Shown here in pieces: positions 8,381-17,789 of a stretch of 45,768 nt of DNA. The notes beneath the pieces were generated by a model. The model worked only from the letters and a program-made list of their open reading frames with translations. It was not told the DNA's origin and made no database searches. Within the stretch, counting starts at the first letter, position 1, and each line of letters begins with the position of its first letter. The translations under genes and the position numbers were made by a program. Origin of the DNA: JBBDXA01 sp040902585 (lineage in GTDB: Bacteria > Planctomycetota > Phycisphaerae > Phycisphaerales > Phycisphaeraceae); assembly GCA_040902585.1 (NCBI GenBank), contig JBBDXA010000046.1, positions 1 through 45,768 on the forward strand. The letters are read 5' to 3'.

Positions 8381-10065
8381 TTGCCTCACGCCATTCCCGA
8401 TTTCGAAACCTTTCAGCGACTCGCCACGCGCGGCAACCTCGTGCCCGTGTTTCGTCGCCTGCTCAGCGATCAACTCACGCCCGTGCTCGCCTACCGCAGG
8501 CTGGTGCGCCCTGATGATCGCCTCGCCGCGAGCTTTCTATTAGAGAGCGTCGAAGGCGGCGAGCGCGCGGGGCGGTACAGCTTTCTCGGTGCCCAGCCGG
8601 ATGCTCAGTTCATCGCCCGCGGACATGAAGTGAATTTCATCGATCATCACGACAGCTCGCGCGATCGCACCTTCACCAGTGACGATCCGCTGCGCGAGAT
8701 GGACAAGCTCACCAGCGGCTTGAAGCTCGTTCGTCTGACCGATGCCGATGTGCCCGGCATTCGCCGCACCGGTGACCTGCCTGATTTCACGGGTGGATGG
8801 GTCGGCATGGCCGGCTACGACACGGTGCGGTACCTCGAAGGTGAAAAGCTCCTCTCGCCGCCGAAGGATGATCGCGGGCTGCCTGATCTGCACATGGGGC
8901 TGTATCGCAGGATCGTCGCGTTCGACAACGTGCGCAAGACGGTGCTGGTCATTACCCACGCTTCGATTGAAGAAGGTGTCTCCGCCCGGCAGGCGTACGA
9001 TCGAGCGCGGGCGGAACTGGATGATCTGGTTACGCGCATCGAAACGCCTGTGCCCTGGGTGGCTGGGGCAGAATCCGCGATGCCCCGGCCCGATGTCGCC
9101 GCGAGGCAACGGGCCGGGGNNNNNNNNNNAGCCACCTCGGTGCGGAGCTTCTCATCGGCGAGATCGACCTCGACTCGCCGCCGCCCGCGCTCCCGCCGAG
9201 CAACATGGGCCAGGGCGGATATCAGAAGGCCGTCATCGCCGCGAAGGAGTACATCAAGGCCGGTGACGTTTTTCAGGTCGTGCCCAGTCAGCGTTTCGAG
9301 CTGCGCACGCACGCCGATCCCTTTCACATCTACCGCACGCTGCGCGTGGTGAACCCTTCGCCTTACATGTTCTATGTGCAGATCGAAGGGGCCATGCTCA
9401 TCGGTTCGAGCCCGGAGATTCTCTGCCGCGTTCACGATGGGCAAGTCGTGAATCGCCCCCTGGCGGGCACGCGGCGGCGCGGCGTAGATGAAGCGGAAGA
9501 TCAGGCGCTGGAAAAGGAACTGCTGGCCGACCCGAAGGAAATCTGCGAGCACGTAATGCTGGTGGATCTTGGGAGGAACGATGTGGGTCGGGTCGCGAGG
9601 GCGGGCACGATCGAACTGCCGCGGATCATGGAAGTGGAGCGGTACAGTCACGTGATGCACATCAGTTCCACGGTGACCGGAAGGCTGCGCGAAGGCTGCA
9701 CGTGCTGGGATGCGCTTCAGGCGGCTCTTCCCGTGGGCACGGTCAGCGGCGCGCCGAAGGTGCGGGCGATGCAGATCATCGATGAACTCGAACCGACGAA
9801 GCGCGGGCCGTACGCGGGGGCCGTGGGTTACGCCGACTTTGCCGGGAACATGGACATGGCCATCGCGCTGCGCACGATGGTGGTGATGCCCGCGCTTAGC
9901 GGTAGCACCGAAGGTGCACCCGGCCCCCGTTCGTGGATCGTCCACATCCAGACCGGCGCGGGCATCGTCGCCGACAGCGTGCCGGACAGTGAGCATATGG
10001 AATGCGTGAACAAGGCGGCGGCGATGGCCAAGGCGGTGGACCTGGCGGAAAAGGCGTTCGGCTAA
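8381..10065 (+). CDS. trpE: Anthranilate synthase component I, interrupted by an assembly gap
   Basis: Chorismate to anthranilate, the first step of tryptophan synthesis, using ammonia supplied by a TrpG subunit that is not in this window. The start is taken as TTG 8381: the N-terminus then begins like TrpE (GNLVPVFRRLL) and GGGAGGGGAG lies 10 nt upstream. The C-terminal chorismate-binding domain is intact after the gap, with FQVVPSQRFE, LIGSSPEIL, PLAGTRRRG, LVDLGRNDVG, LPVGTVSGAPKVRAM and a terminal IQTGAGIVADSVP. Ten Ns at 9120-9129 put the two halves in different frames as deposited; this is a gap artefact, not evidence for a pseudogene. The sequence around the gap is a hairpin repeat read in frame (see 9057-9136). 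Compared with other TrpE proteins, the linker between N- and C-terminal domains should carry this extra peptide. Confidence 0.93.
9057..9136. repeat. Intragenic hairpin repeat containing the assembly gap
   Basis: From 9057 the trpE sequence matches the spacer repeat at 21826-21919 and 33415-33500: GGGTGGCTGG, GGC, ATCCGCGA, CCCCGGCCC. It then reaches GGGCCGGGG and the Ns (9120-9129). The first bases after the gap, AGCCACC, equal the outer end of the other copy's right arm. The gap therefore sits in the right arm of a hairpin. Confidence 0.75.
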
Positions 10066-10104
10066 ATCTCAAACGCCGCGCCCCGTTGTGCCGATAACGG
10101 TTCC

Positions 10105-10371
10105 ATGCCGACGGAAGTGGACACCATTCTCAAGCTGGCCGTGCCGGTGATCGTGCAGATCGGCAAGCGGACGCTTTCGCTCCAGACGGTGCTGGCGCTG
10201 GGGCCGGGGGCGATTCTGGAACTTAACAAGCCTGCGGACGCGGCGTTGGAACTGCTCATCAACAACAAGCCGGTGGCGATGGGCTATGCCGTGAAGGTCG
10301 GTGAGAATTTCGGCCTGCGCGTCGAGTCGGTGGGTTCGCCGAAAGTGCGTGTCGAGGCGCTGCGCGAGTAG
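10105..10371 (+). CDS. FliN-like SpoA-domain protein
   Basis: An 88-residue protein consisting almost wholly of one SpoA domain, the fold of the flagellar motor switch protein FliN and of type III secretion YscQ/SctQ C-termini. Visible family features are an N-terminal LAVPVIVQIGKR, a central ILELNKPADAALELLINNKPVA and a final NFGLRVESV. Full FliN is usually somewhat longer, with an acidic N-terminal extension that is missing here. No flagellar or type III genes lie nearby; it is 39 nt after trpE on the same strand. No Shine-Dalgarno is seen, and a GATAAC 6 nt before the ATG is a weak -10. It could be a true FliN whose partners lie elsewhere or a stand-alone SpoA protein. Confidence 0.75.
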   Translation: MPTEVDTILKLAVPVIVQIGKRTLSLQTVLALGPGAILELNKPADAALELLINNKPVAMGYAVKVGENFGLRVESVGSPKVRVEALRE

Positions 10372-10429
10372 GGGCGCATCGGGCGCCGCGGGGGCACCTT
10401 CGGTGCGACCGCTAAACTTTGCTTTGTTC

Positions 10430-10939
10430 CTACGTTCCTTCTTCCTTCACTTTGATCTGCATGCCGTCGGCGGCGATGACGCGGACCTTCGCGCCGGCTC
10501 GGATCGCCCCCGAACTCGCCATGCAGTCCATGCGCTGGCCCTTGATCTTGCACGTGCCGACAGGCCGCAGGTCGGTGATCGCTTCGCCTTCCTCGCCCAC
10601 GAGTGACTTCATCCGTTCCTTGCCCGCGGCCCCGGCGATGCCGTGCTCACCCAGGCCCGGGCGATCGACCGACTTGAGCAGCATCATCCGAAAGAACGGC
10701 GTACTCGGCAGAATCTTCAATCCCATCCCGATGAGAAACGGCAGGGCCGCCAGCGAGACGATCGCGCCGATCAGGCCGACCGTCGTGTCCACCTTGTAGA
10801 GAAACACCACGCCCGTCGCCAGCGACGCGAGAGAACACATCGCCAGGATCCCGCCGGAGGGAATGAACCACTCGACGACGAACAGCACCAGCGCGATGGC
10901 CAGGAACACGATGGCGAAAGTGAGATGTGCGTTGCCCAT
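10430..10939 (-). CDS. NfeD-like membrane protein
   Basis: A 169-residue protein with three hydrophobic segments in its first 85 residues (about 5-27, 32-50 and 57-79), followed by a C-terminal soluble part with an OB-fold pattern: SLVGEEGEAITDLRPVGTCKIKGQRMD, split here as SLVGEEG, AITDLRPVG and CKIKGQRMD, ending in AGAKVRVIAADGMQIKVKE by parts. That domain order matches NfeD proteins, which usually pair with a membrane-bound serine protease or stomatin-like protein; neither is in the window. The start is ATG 10939; the open frame continues upstream only because it crosses an inverted repeat. TATACT ends 6 nt before the ATG and there is no Shine-Dalgarno, so the mRNA is probably leaderless. 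Confidence 0.82.
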   Translation of the reverse strand: MGNAHLTFAIVFLAIALVLFVVEWFIPSGGILAMCSLASLATGVVFLYKVDTTVGLIGAIVSLAALPFLIGMGLKILPSTPFFRMMLLKSVDRPGLGEHGIAGAAGKERMKSLVGEEGEAITDLRPVGTCKIKGQRMDCMASSGAIRAGAKVRVIAADGMQIKVKEEGT

Positions 10940-10945
10940 GTCAAC

Positions 10946-10951
10946 AGTATA
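10946..10951 (-). promoter_or_regulatory. -10 element of a leaderless promoter
   Basis: TATACT on the minus strand, 5 of 6 matches to the sigma-70 consensus, ends 6 nt before the NfeD-like start codon. No convincing -35 is seen: the upstream DNA is the GC-rich inverted repeat at 10966-11069. Confidence 0.5.
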
Positions 10952-10965
10952 GGAACGCGGCCGCC

Positions 10966-11069
10966 GGTTAGCGGTCGGCCCGAGTCCGCGAGGGCCACCC
11001 GTTGTCGCCGGGCGCTCCATCGAGCGCCGGAGAAACGCGGGCCTCGCGGACTCGGCCACGCCGCTAACC
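10966..11069. repeat. Inverted repeat with nested hairpin
   Basis: Outer arms 10966-10996 and 11039-11069 begin with GGTTAGCGG and share GAGTCCGCGAG; about 28 of 31 positions pair. Inside lies a second strong hairpin at 11008-11030 (GGGCGCTC, CATC, GAGCGCC). The element starts 9 nt past the macroglobulin stop codon and ends shortly before the NfeD-like promoter, so it probably marks the 3' end of the macroglobulin mRNA. Confidence 0.85.
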
Positions 11070-11078
11070 ACATGCGGA

Positions 11079-14000
11079 TCAATCCACGATCTTCATTACG
11101 TGCTCGTTGCCGTTGGCCTTGAGTTCAGGCACGTAGATCGCGTAGAACTTCGTGGGCAGGGCGTGGAAGATGCCCGGCACCTCGGCCCGCAGTCTGTACC
11201 GCAGCAGGTGTTCGCCCTGATCGACATTGGCGATGAAGAGCACGACCTTTTCATCGCGCATTTCCATGTAGCTGTAAAAGCCTTCCTGGCGCTGGCCGCC
11301 GGAGTCCACCTTCACCGGTTCGCAGCCGGCCGGCTTCATGTCTTCCAGCGCGAGATACGTGTAGTTGTTGTCGCTGATCACCTTCAGCTCGACCTGAATC
11401 AGATCGCCGGACTTCACCGTGTCGCCGTTCTTCAAAGGAATCCGCTCGTAGCGCAGTCGCGGCTCCTTCACGGTTTTGCCGGTGGAGTCTTCCACATCCA
11501 CCGTGTACTTGACCTGATCGAGCTTGAAGTACTGCCGCTCGACCTTCAGCTCATGTCCGGCGGCCTTGATGTCCTTCTCCTTCGTGAAGTAGGAGAGGTA
11601 GCTGTTGAAGTAGAGCGCGCCGGGGCCTTCCTTGGTGATCTTCAGCGTGTGCTTGCCGCTGCCCAGCGCCACGCCTTCGAGGACGAACTTGTTGTCGTAG
11701 GTGAAGAAGTTGTCCTTGTTGATCTTCACGGTCTTGACGGTCTTGCCGTTGTCAAAATCAAACGTGAGCGTCATGTCCGGCTTACCCTCGCCGCTGGCGA
11801 CGACGAAGTCACTCATCGCCGAGAGCACCATGGTGGTGTCGCGCGTCGAGCGCCAGTAGTAGCCGTTCTTGCGGTTGTTGAGGAGCCACTTGACGACGCG
11901 CGGGCTGATGTCGCTCTTGGGTTCGAGCTTGGTCAGGGCCTTGAGCGCCCAGGCATTGGTCTCGATGTCATTGTTCCACCAGTACCACCAGCCGGCGTTG
12001 GGCGTGCGGAACCAGGAGACCTGCGTTTCGTCGTTGGTCTCCAGGAACTGCTTGATGTTGGCCAGCGCGGTGTTGGCGCGGTCGTTGTCCTTGAGGTTGG
12101 CCAGGGCGAGGCAGAGCAGGCTCTTGCCGTAGAGTTCGAGCTTGTCGCGACCGTCCCAGAGGCGGTTGATAAGGTTGCCGCCGCGCGGGTCGTTGGTCTT
12201 GAAATCGACCTTGTGATTGCGCATGCTCAGCACGTAGGCGACGAAGGCGTGCTGACTGTGGACGGACCAGTGCTTCTTCTGCATCTCCTGGGTTTCCCAG
12301 TTGATGAGGAACTGCATGCCGCGCAGGATGGCGTCCTCGGGGACGTTGACATCGCAAGCCGCGGCGGTGACCAGGGCGTGGAGGATGTAGCTGGTGAAGT
12401 ACGGGCTGGACTCGCCGCCGCGCCACCAGCCCCAGCCGCCGTCGCCGTTCTGCATGCCCAGAATCTTGGCGCGACCCTTCTCGATGATGCGGCTCATTTC
12501 AGCCGAGTCGAAGATGGCGTGCTCGCCGTAGATCGTCGTGTTGCGATCCTTTTCGATCTTGCGGATCTCATCGAGCTTGCCGCGAATCTGCCTGACGTCT
12601 TCGAGGTTGATGCCCATGTTCTGCAAAGTCTTGAGCGTGAGCACGGCAGGCATGAACCGGCTGACGGTGTTCTCACTCGATTCGTACGGGTAGTAGAGCA
12701 GGTAGGGCAGTGCATCCATCATGGAGCCGACGAGGCTCGGCGCGTACTGCACTTCGAGGCGGGTGAGCTCGGGCCGACGTTCATCGGGGATGTTGATCTC
12801 GATGGTCGCGGTCTTCTTCAGTTCATCCGGGCGCATCGAGCCTGTGGTGGCGATCTGCTTGCTCATGCCGTGAACGAGGACCGGGAAGGTCATCGCCATG
12901 GCGTCGGATTCTTCGTTGGTCAGGCCCTTGATGGCGACGGTCGCGGTGCCTTCCTTGATGACCTTGACGCGCCAGTCCACACGGGCTTCACCGTTGGGCT
13001 GCACGAGCACCTTCTGCTCGCGCGGCGAATTGGCCATCAGCGCCAGATGTTCCTTGGGAATGTCGAGCGTGACGGTCACCTGCTTGGCCTGCGACAGGTA
13101 GTTGTTGACGTTGGCGCTCAGGACGACCTCGTCGTACTCCATGAAGAAGCGGGGGGCCTGGAGACGGACGATGAGGTTCTTGGTGGAGACCGCCATCGTG
13201 GAGGCCTGGCCGACGCGGGTTTCCTTGGTGGTGGCCCAGGCGTTGAGTTTCCATGTGGTGAGATTGTCAGGCATGGTGAACGACGCGGTGGCCTTGCCGG
13301 TGGCGTCGGTGGAAAGCGTGGTGAGCCAGAGCGCGGTGTCAGCGAACTGGGTTCGCATCTGAGCTTCGACATTTTCTTCGCCGCCGCCGTCGCCGCCACC
13401 TGCGCCGCCGCCGGCCTTGTCCTCGCCTTTGGCGTCGCCGAACGAAGCAGACTTGCGGGCGGCCATGGGCGCGCCGGGTGGCGCAGCCGCGCCGGATTCG
13501 TTGGCGGCCAACCCATCCGCGTTGCCGCGACGGTTCTGACCGGCCTGCTGGTCGAGCTGCCTCAACCCGCCGATACCGTTGCGGTCCTTGGCCTTCTCGA
13601 GTTCGCTGCCCCATTGCCTGTTGCCGCTGAGGCTGTCAATCTCGTCATCGCTGATGCCGCGCCAGTCGCTTACCATCGGGCCCCAGACACCCCACCACGC
13701 ACCGGGGTACGGATGGAGCTGCTGGAACGGGCGATGCACGTAGCCCCACGTCGCGTACTGTTCGACGACATTGGTCTGAAGCAGCGGGTGGTGGTAACGC
13801 ACGTTGCCGTGGAAGAACTGCGCGATCTGCGGCGTGGTCTCCGGTGAGATGTAAAGCACCGAACGATCGAACCCGCTCAGCGTAAACTGCGCCTGCGCGG
13901 GCTCGCCGTCGATGGTCCGGGCAGTCACTTCGACGATCGCCTTCTCACCGGGCTTGTACTCGGACTTATCCGTCTTGATGCTCACGTCGATCACACCCTT

Positions 14001-17000
14001 CTCCGGCGGAACGAGCATGTTGCGCACCTGGGTATGCGTGCGCGTGCCGTGTACCGTCGTCGCTTCGACGAAGAAGTTGGGCGCGTGGTTGGCCTTGATC
14101 GGAATGTCGAACACCATGCTTTTGCCCGGCAGGTGCAGCACGCGGTAGGAGAGGAGATGGTTGTTGTCCACATCATCAGCAAAGAGCACGTAGCTGTTGC
14201 TGTGCCTGGTGTTGATCATGACATGCGCGGTTTCGCCCGGCGCGTAGGTGCGCTTGTCGGTAATGACTTCAAGGTCATTGAAGCGATGGAGCTCACCGGT
14301 GAAGTCGCGGCCACAGACCCAGATCATCTGGAAGCCCGCGACCTGTCCGCCCCAGGAATCAGGGCTGGTGAAGACGAACTTGAGCTGGCCGCTCTTCTCG
14401 GAGCGGAACTGGACTTTCGCTTCGCCGTTCTCATCGAGCTTGACCTTCTCGGTGTGAAGCTGCGTCTCTTTGATCTGGGCGTTGTTGGGGCCGCCGAAGA
14501 CGACTTCGCTGACCCGCAGAATGCCTTCGGTCGGCACCGGGCGATTGTCCGGCGTCAGGCTGCGGATGGTGACGAACATTTCTTCGCCGGGGCGGTAGTA
14601 GCCTTTGTCCGGCGTGATGAACGTGTAGTACGCCTGCCGCGTGACCTTCACCGCGCCGGAGCCTTCAATCGTCCGCCGACTGGCGTCGCGCACTTCCGCC
14701 TGCACGATGTACTGGTGATCCTTATCGCTGTGCAGCTTGGCGGCGTTGCTGGTGTCGATGGAAACGCGCAGCGTGCCGTCACCGCTGATGGGCTCTTCAC
14801 CCTGCGAAACCAGTTCGCGCACCGGAGTCGCTGCGCCACCCCACCAGGGAGGAGCGATGCAACCGCCCTTCATCTGGCCCCACCACGGGAGGTAGTCGTA
14901 GTTGTAATACGCCCGGCCGTAGCCCTGACCGTAGAGCCAGTCCCAGCGGCCGGAGGCCCAGTAGTTGTGTGTATACTCTTCGCGGAAGACTTTGTACTTC
15001 ACCGTGCCCTGTGAGACGGGGCCGCCGAAGTAGTAGGTCGCCTTGATAACCGCTTCGACCTTTTCGCCGAGCTTGGCGTGACTCTTGCCCGGTTCGACGG
15101 TGACTTCAAACTCAGGCTTTTTGTACTCTTCGACCTGGAAGGTCTGCCCGCCCATGTAAATGCCCTGGCGCGGGTTGTCACCATCTTGAATCTGGATGCG
15201 ATAGACGCCGAGCATGGCTTCATCAGCGAGGGTGAGCATGCTGTCGACGCCGCCGTATTGATCGGTCTGGAGTTTGCCTTCGTGGACCTTGTCGCCGCGC
15301 GGGTTGAAGACGGTGATGTTGAGCTTGCGATCGGGGCGGTTTTCGAGGAGGCCGTTGTTGAACTGGCGAAGCCAGACTTTGTACTTGACCTGTTGTGCGG
15401 GGCGATAGACGGGGCGGTCGGTGATGGTGTACGCGTACATGCCGCTGCGCAGGCCGCTGGCGTGGTAGTTGCTCCAGTAGCTCATGCCGGTCCAGGCGAA
15501 GCGGTCGTCGCCTTTTTTGACCATGGCGTGAATCTGGCTGCCCTGGGGTCTGGCGCGGGGCTCGATGACCGCCAGGCCGTCCTTGTCTGTCTTGAGTTTG
15601 TGCAGGAACTTGTGATAGACCGAGCGGCGGGTGGCCTGGTCGTACGTGTTCCACACTTCAAGGGCTTCGATATCCGCCTCGGCCACAGGCGCGCCGCCGC
15701 GGGCTTCGGTGATCATGTACAGGTTGCCTTGCTTCACCTTCTTCTCGATGATCGCCAGATCAGTCAAACCGAAGATGGCCCGGCTGTTGCCGATGACCAT
15801 CGCGTCCTTGCCCTTCTTTTCCGCTTCGTTCTTGGCGGGCTCATCGATGTACGCGTAAATCAGGTACGCCCCCGGATCCTTGAGCGGAGCCTGGAGGACG
15901 GAGTGCGTGTAGCGGTGCGAGCCGTCATGCTTGACATCATCGGACCAGCGGATGACTTCTTCGCCGATGTACTTGGCCGCGACGACCTGGGCCCAGTTCT
16001 GCGGGTGGTAGCCGTGGACGAAGTTGTAATGCCAGTTGCCCAGGGTGTAGAAGCCGCGAAAGCCGCGCTGGTCATCGGGATTGTCATCGCGCAGCTCGCG
16101 CATGAAGCCTTCGTGATTAACCTTGCGGGCGACGAACCAGATCTTGCCGGTGTTGCGATGGCTGATCTGAAGCTCGATGGGCGTGCCGGGCAGTTGCATG
16201 CTGCTGTTGGAGATGAGGACCTGCCTGGCGAGGATGCGCTCGATCTGTGACTTGGCGTGATCCTTGTCCGCCCAGATCGAGTCGGCGTACTTCTTGATCA
16301 CCTGATCGTAAGTTTCCAGCGCAGTGGTGTACTGCTGGCGACTCTGGAAGTAGAGCCCCAGTGAGTAGTGAGCTTCATCGGCGACGCCGCTCTTGGCGTA
16401 GTCACCCACGACCGTGCGCAGGTTGGCGACGACATCCCACTCCTTGGGCAGGTCCACCACCATGATCTGTCCGCCGGCCAGCACCACAGCCTGCCCGTCC
16501 TTCAGCTCCCACGGATTGATCTCTTTGAGATCTTCCTGCAGCGGGTACTTGTTGCCTTCGTAGTACATCGAAGCGTACTGGCCCAGGCGATCCATGCCGA
16601 AGCGGGCGCGACTGAGCATCGCCTGGCGGTACCACGACAGGCCGGTGTATCGCTTGTTGTCCGTCGTATCGAGCTGCCGGGCTTCATCAAGCAGGAACAG
16701 GAGCTTCTGATCATCCTGAAGACTGCCTGCGTACTTCTTGGCGGCCGTGGCGAAGATGGGTTTGCCGTTGGCATCCAGGCGAAGGCCGATGGGTCGCTTG
16801 CGTCGCCACTGCCAGTCGCTGTTGTATTCATCGAAGTCTTCCTCACCGGCTGTGTTGGCGAGGAAGTCGTCGCGCTCAGCCCAGTGGCGGTGCCAGTAGA
16901 CGTAGTTGTTTTCGTAGATGCCCCAGCGGCTGACGGTGCTGGCGAGGTCGAAGATGCATTCGACGCGTTCGTTATGCCAGCCTTTGCGATCTTCTTCGGA

Positions 17001-17528
17001 GAGGGATTCGAGGGCCTTGGCGTCGCCGTCAAACTTGGCATAGAGGTCGCGGGCTTTTTCGAGGTGACCGACGGCGATTTTCTTGTCGTGCCGCTCGGAC
17101 TTCATCTGAATGCCCTGCTGCCACTTGCCGCGGAAGAACTCGCCGCCGGAGCGGGTGCCCCAGTGCGGGATAAGGGTCCACAGGTTGCCGACGAAGCGCT
17201 CGGCCCGGGCTTCCTGCGGCAGGCCCTTGGCGCGCTTCAGGTAGGCTTCGGCGGATTCAAGAGCATCATCAAAGAGCTGGAGCCGAAGCTGGCTCTGCAC
17301 GATGCGTTTGGAGGCATGCTCCCACTTTTCGCTCTTGGGATCCGCCTTGAGCAGGGCGGTGTAGGCCTGGGCTGCGTCGCGGTAGTTCTTGTCATCAAAG
17401 GCTTTATCCGCCTTCTTGAGAAGATCGGCCGCGGTCTCGGCGGCGGTGAAGGCGAGCTGGGAAGTGGCGGCGATGAGGCCGACGAGAATCAGGCCGGTGA
17501 CGAGGCGAAGCATGCCTTTGCGTGTCAT
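11079..17528 (-). CDS. Giant alpha-2-macroglobulin family protein, thioester motif lost
   Basis: A 2149-residue exported protein. Bacterial alpha-2-macroglobulins trap proteases in the periplasm or at the surface. ATG 17528 has GGAG 7 nt upstream. A signal peptide (about 1-29) is followed by TPR-like helices to about 140, then a long series of macroglobulin-type beta domains. A Gly-rich and charged linker at about 1363-1395 leads to the A2M domain (TALWLTTLSTDATGKATASF) near 1405 and the helical thioester domain with GGWGWWRGGESSPYF. At the thioester site, where the family has PYGCVEQ, this protein reads PYESSEN (residues 1614-1620): both the Cys and the Gln are replaced. Covalent trapping is therefore unlikely, though conformational trapping is possible. 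A 7-bp hairpin (17576-17594) lies in the leader. The next upstream gene on this strand is an MFS transporter, 261 nt away. Confidence 0.92.
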   Translation of the reverse strand: MTRKGMLRLVTGLILVGLIAATSQLAFTAAETAADLLKKADKAFDDKNYRDAAQAYTALLKADPKSEKWEHASKRIVQSQLRLQLFDDALESAEAYLKRAKGLPQEARAERFVGNLWTLIPHWGTRSGGEFFRGKWQQGIQMKSERHDKKIAVGHLEKARDLYAKFDGDAKALESLSEEDRKGWHNERVECIFDLASTVSRWGIYENNYVYWHRHWAERDDFLANTAGEEDFDEYNSDWQWRRKRPIGLRLDANGKPIFATAAKKYAGSLQDDQKLLFLLDEARQLDTTDNKRYTGLSWYRQAMLSRARFGMDRLGQYASMYYEGNKYPLQEDLKEINPWELKDGQAVVLAGGQIMVVDLPKEWDVVANLRTVVGDYAKSGVADEAHYSLGLYFQSRQQYTTALETYDQVIKKYADSIWADKDHAKSQIERILARQVLISNSSMQLPGTPIELQISHRNTGKIWFVARKVNHEGFMRELRDDNPDDQRGFRGFYTLGNWHYNFVHGYHPQNWAQVVAAKYIGEEVIRWSDDVKHDGSHRYTHSVLQAPLKDPGAYLIYAYIDEPAKNEAEKKGKDAMVIGNSRAIFGLTDLAIIEKKVKQGNLYMITEARGGAPVAEADIEALEVWNTYDQATRRSVYHKFLHKLKTDKDGLAVIEPRARPQGSQIHAMVKKGDDRFAWTGMSYWSNYHASGLRSGMYAYTITDRPVYRPAQQVKYKVWLRQFNNGLLENRPDRKLNITVFNPRGDKVHEGKLQTDQYGGVDSMLTLADEAMLGVYRIQIQDGDNPRQGIYMGGQTFQVEEYKKPEFEVTVEPGKSHAKLGEKVEAVIKATYYFGGPVSQGTVKYKVFREEYTHNYWASGRWDWLYGQGYGRAYYNYDYLPWWGQMKGGCIAPPWWGGAATPVRELVSQGEEPISGDGTLRVSIDTSNAAKLHSDKDHQYIVQAEVRDASRRTIEGSGAVKVTRQAYYTFITPDKGYYRPGEEMFVTIRSLTPDNRPVPTEGILRVSEVVFGGPNNAQIKETQLHTEKVKLDENGEAKVQFRSEKSGQLKFVFTSPDSWGGQVAGFQMIWVCGRDFTGELHRFNDLEVITDKRTYAPGETAHVMINTRHSNSYVLFADDVDNNHLLSYRVLHLPGKSMVFDIPIKANHAPNFFVEATTVHGTRTHTQVRNMLVPPEKGVIDVSIKTDKSEYKPGEKAIVEVTARTIDGEPAQAQFTLSGFDRSVLYISPETTPQIAQFFHGNVRYHHPLLQTNVVEQYATWGYVHRPFQQLHPYPGAWWGVWGPMVSDWRGISDDEIDSLSGNRQWGSELEKAKDRNGIGGLRQLDQQAGQNRRGNADGLAANESGAAAPPGAPMAARKSASFGDAKGEDKAGGGAGGGDGGGEENVEAQMRTQFADTALWLTTLSTDATGKATASFTMPDNLTTWKLNAWATTKETRVGQASTMAVSTKNLIVRLQAPRFFMEYDEVVLSANVNNYLSQAKQVTVTLDIPKEHLALMANSPREQKVLVQPNGEARVDWRVKVIKEGTATVAIKGLTNEESDAMAMTFPVLVHGMSKQIATTGSMRPDELKKTATIEINIPDERRPELTRLEVQYAPSLVGSMMDALPYLLYYPYESSENTVSRFMPAVLTLKTLQNMGINLEDVRQIRGKLDEIRKIEKDRNTTIYGEHAIFDSAEMSRIIEKGRAKILGMQNGDGGWGWWRGGESSPYFTSYILHALVTAAACDVNVPEDAILRGMQFLINWETQEMQKKHWSVHSQHAFVAYVLSMRNHKVDFKTNDPRGGNLINRLWDGRDKLELYGKSLLCLALANLKDNDRANTALANIKQFLETNDETQVSWFRTPNAGWWYWWNNDIETNAWALKALTKLEPKSDISPRVVKWLLNNRKNGYYWRSTRDTTMVLSAMSDFVVASGEGKPDMTLTFDFDNGKTVKTVKINKDNFFTYDNKFVLEGVALGSGKHTLKITKEGPGALYFNSYLSYFTKEKDIKAAGHELKVERQYFKLDQVKYTVDVEDSTGKTVKEPRLRYERIPLKNGDTVKSGDLIQVELKVISDNNYTYLALEDMKPAGCEPVKVDSGGQRQEGFYSYMEMRDEKVVLFIANVDQGEHLLRYRLRAEVPGIFHALPTKFYAIYVPELKANGNEHVMKIVD

Positions 17529-17789
17529 GACGGGTCTCCAGAAACGGCAGAATGGACCGGTGCAATGCGATGGCCGGGCCCATCCGGTGGGCCCGATTGA
17601 GGGTTGGACGCGCGGGGTTCTTTATGGTTCCAAGTGGTTGGCGAGATTGGCGTCCAAGGTGACTGGATTTTAACGCAGTGGTCGCAGAGGCGCAGAGGAC
17701 GCAGAGAGGGGAATTTGAATTGAATTAAAACTCCGACTCAGCGTACTCATCCGCCTCTGCGCCTCTGCGTTCAAATCGGATGACCTTAG
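17529..17789. repeat. Spacer with CGCAGAGG-type inverted repeat
   Basis: No gene is seen in this 261-nt stretch. GCAGAGGCGCAGAGG at 17684-17698 is exactly complementary to 17754-17768. The same repeat family frames the element at 21774-21994. Closer to the macroglobulin start, GGGCCCA at 17576-17582 pairs with TGGGCCC at 17588-17594. Confidence 0.8.

Noticed and set aside
8381..9352. trpE as a frameshifted pseudogene
   Set aside because: The frame change is caused by ten placeholder Ns of unknown true length, and both halves are otherwise well preserved.
11100..13847. Very long open frame (915 codons) on the plus strand opposite the macroglobulin gene
   Set aside because: It is the shadow of a GC-rich, codon-biased gene; its composition is Val/Ala/Asp/His/Arg-rich with no family features, while the minus strand has clear macroglobulin domains.
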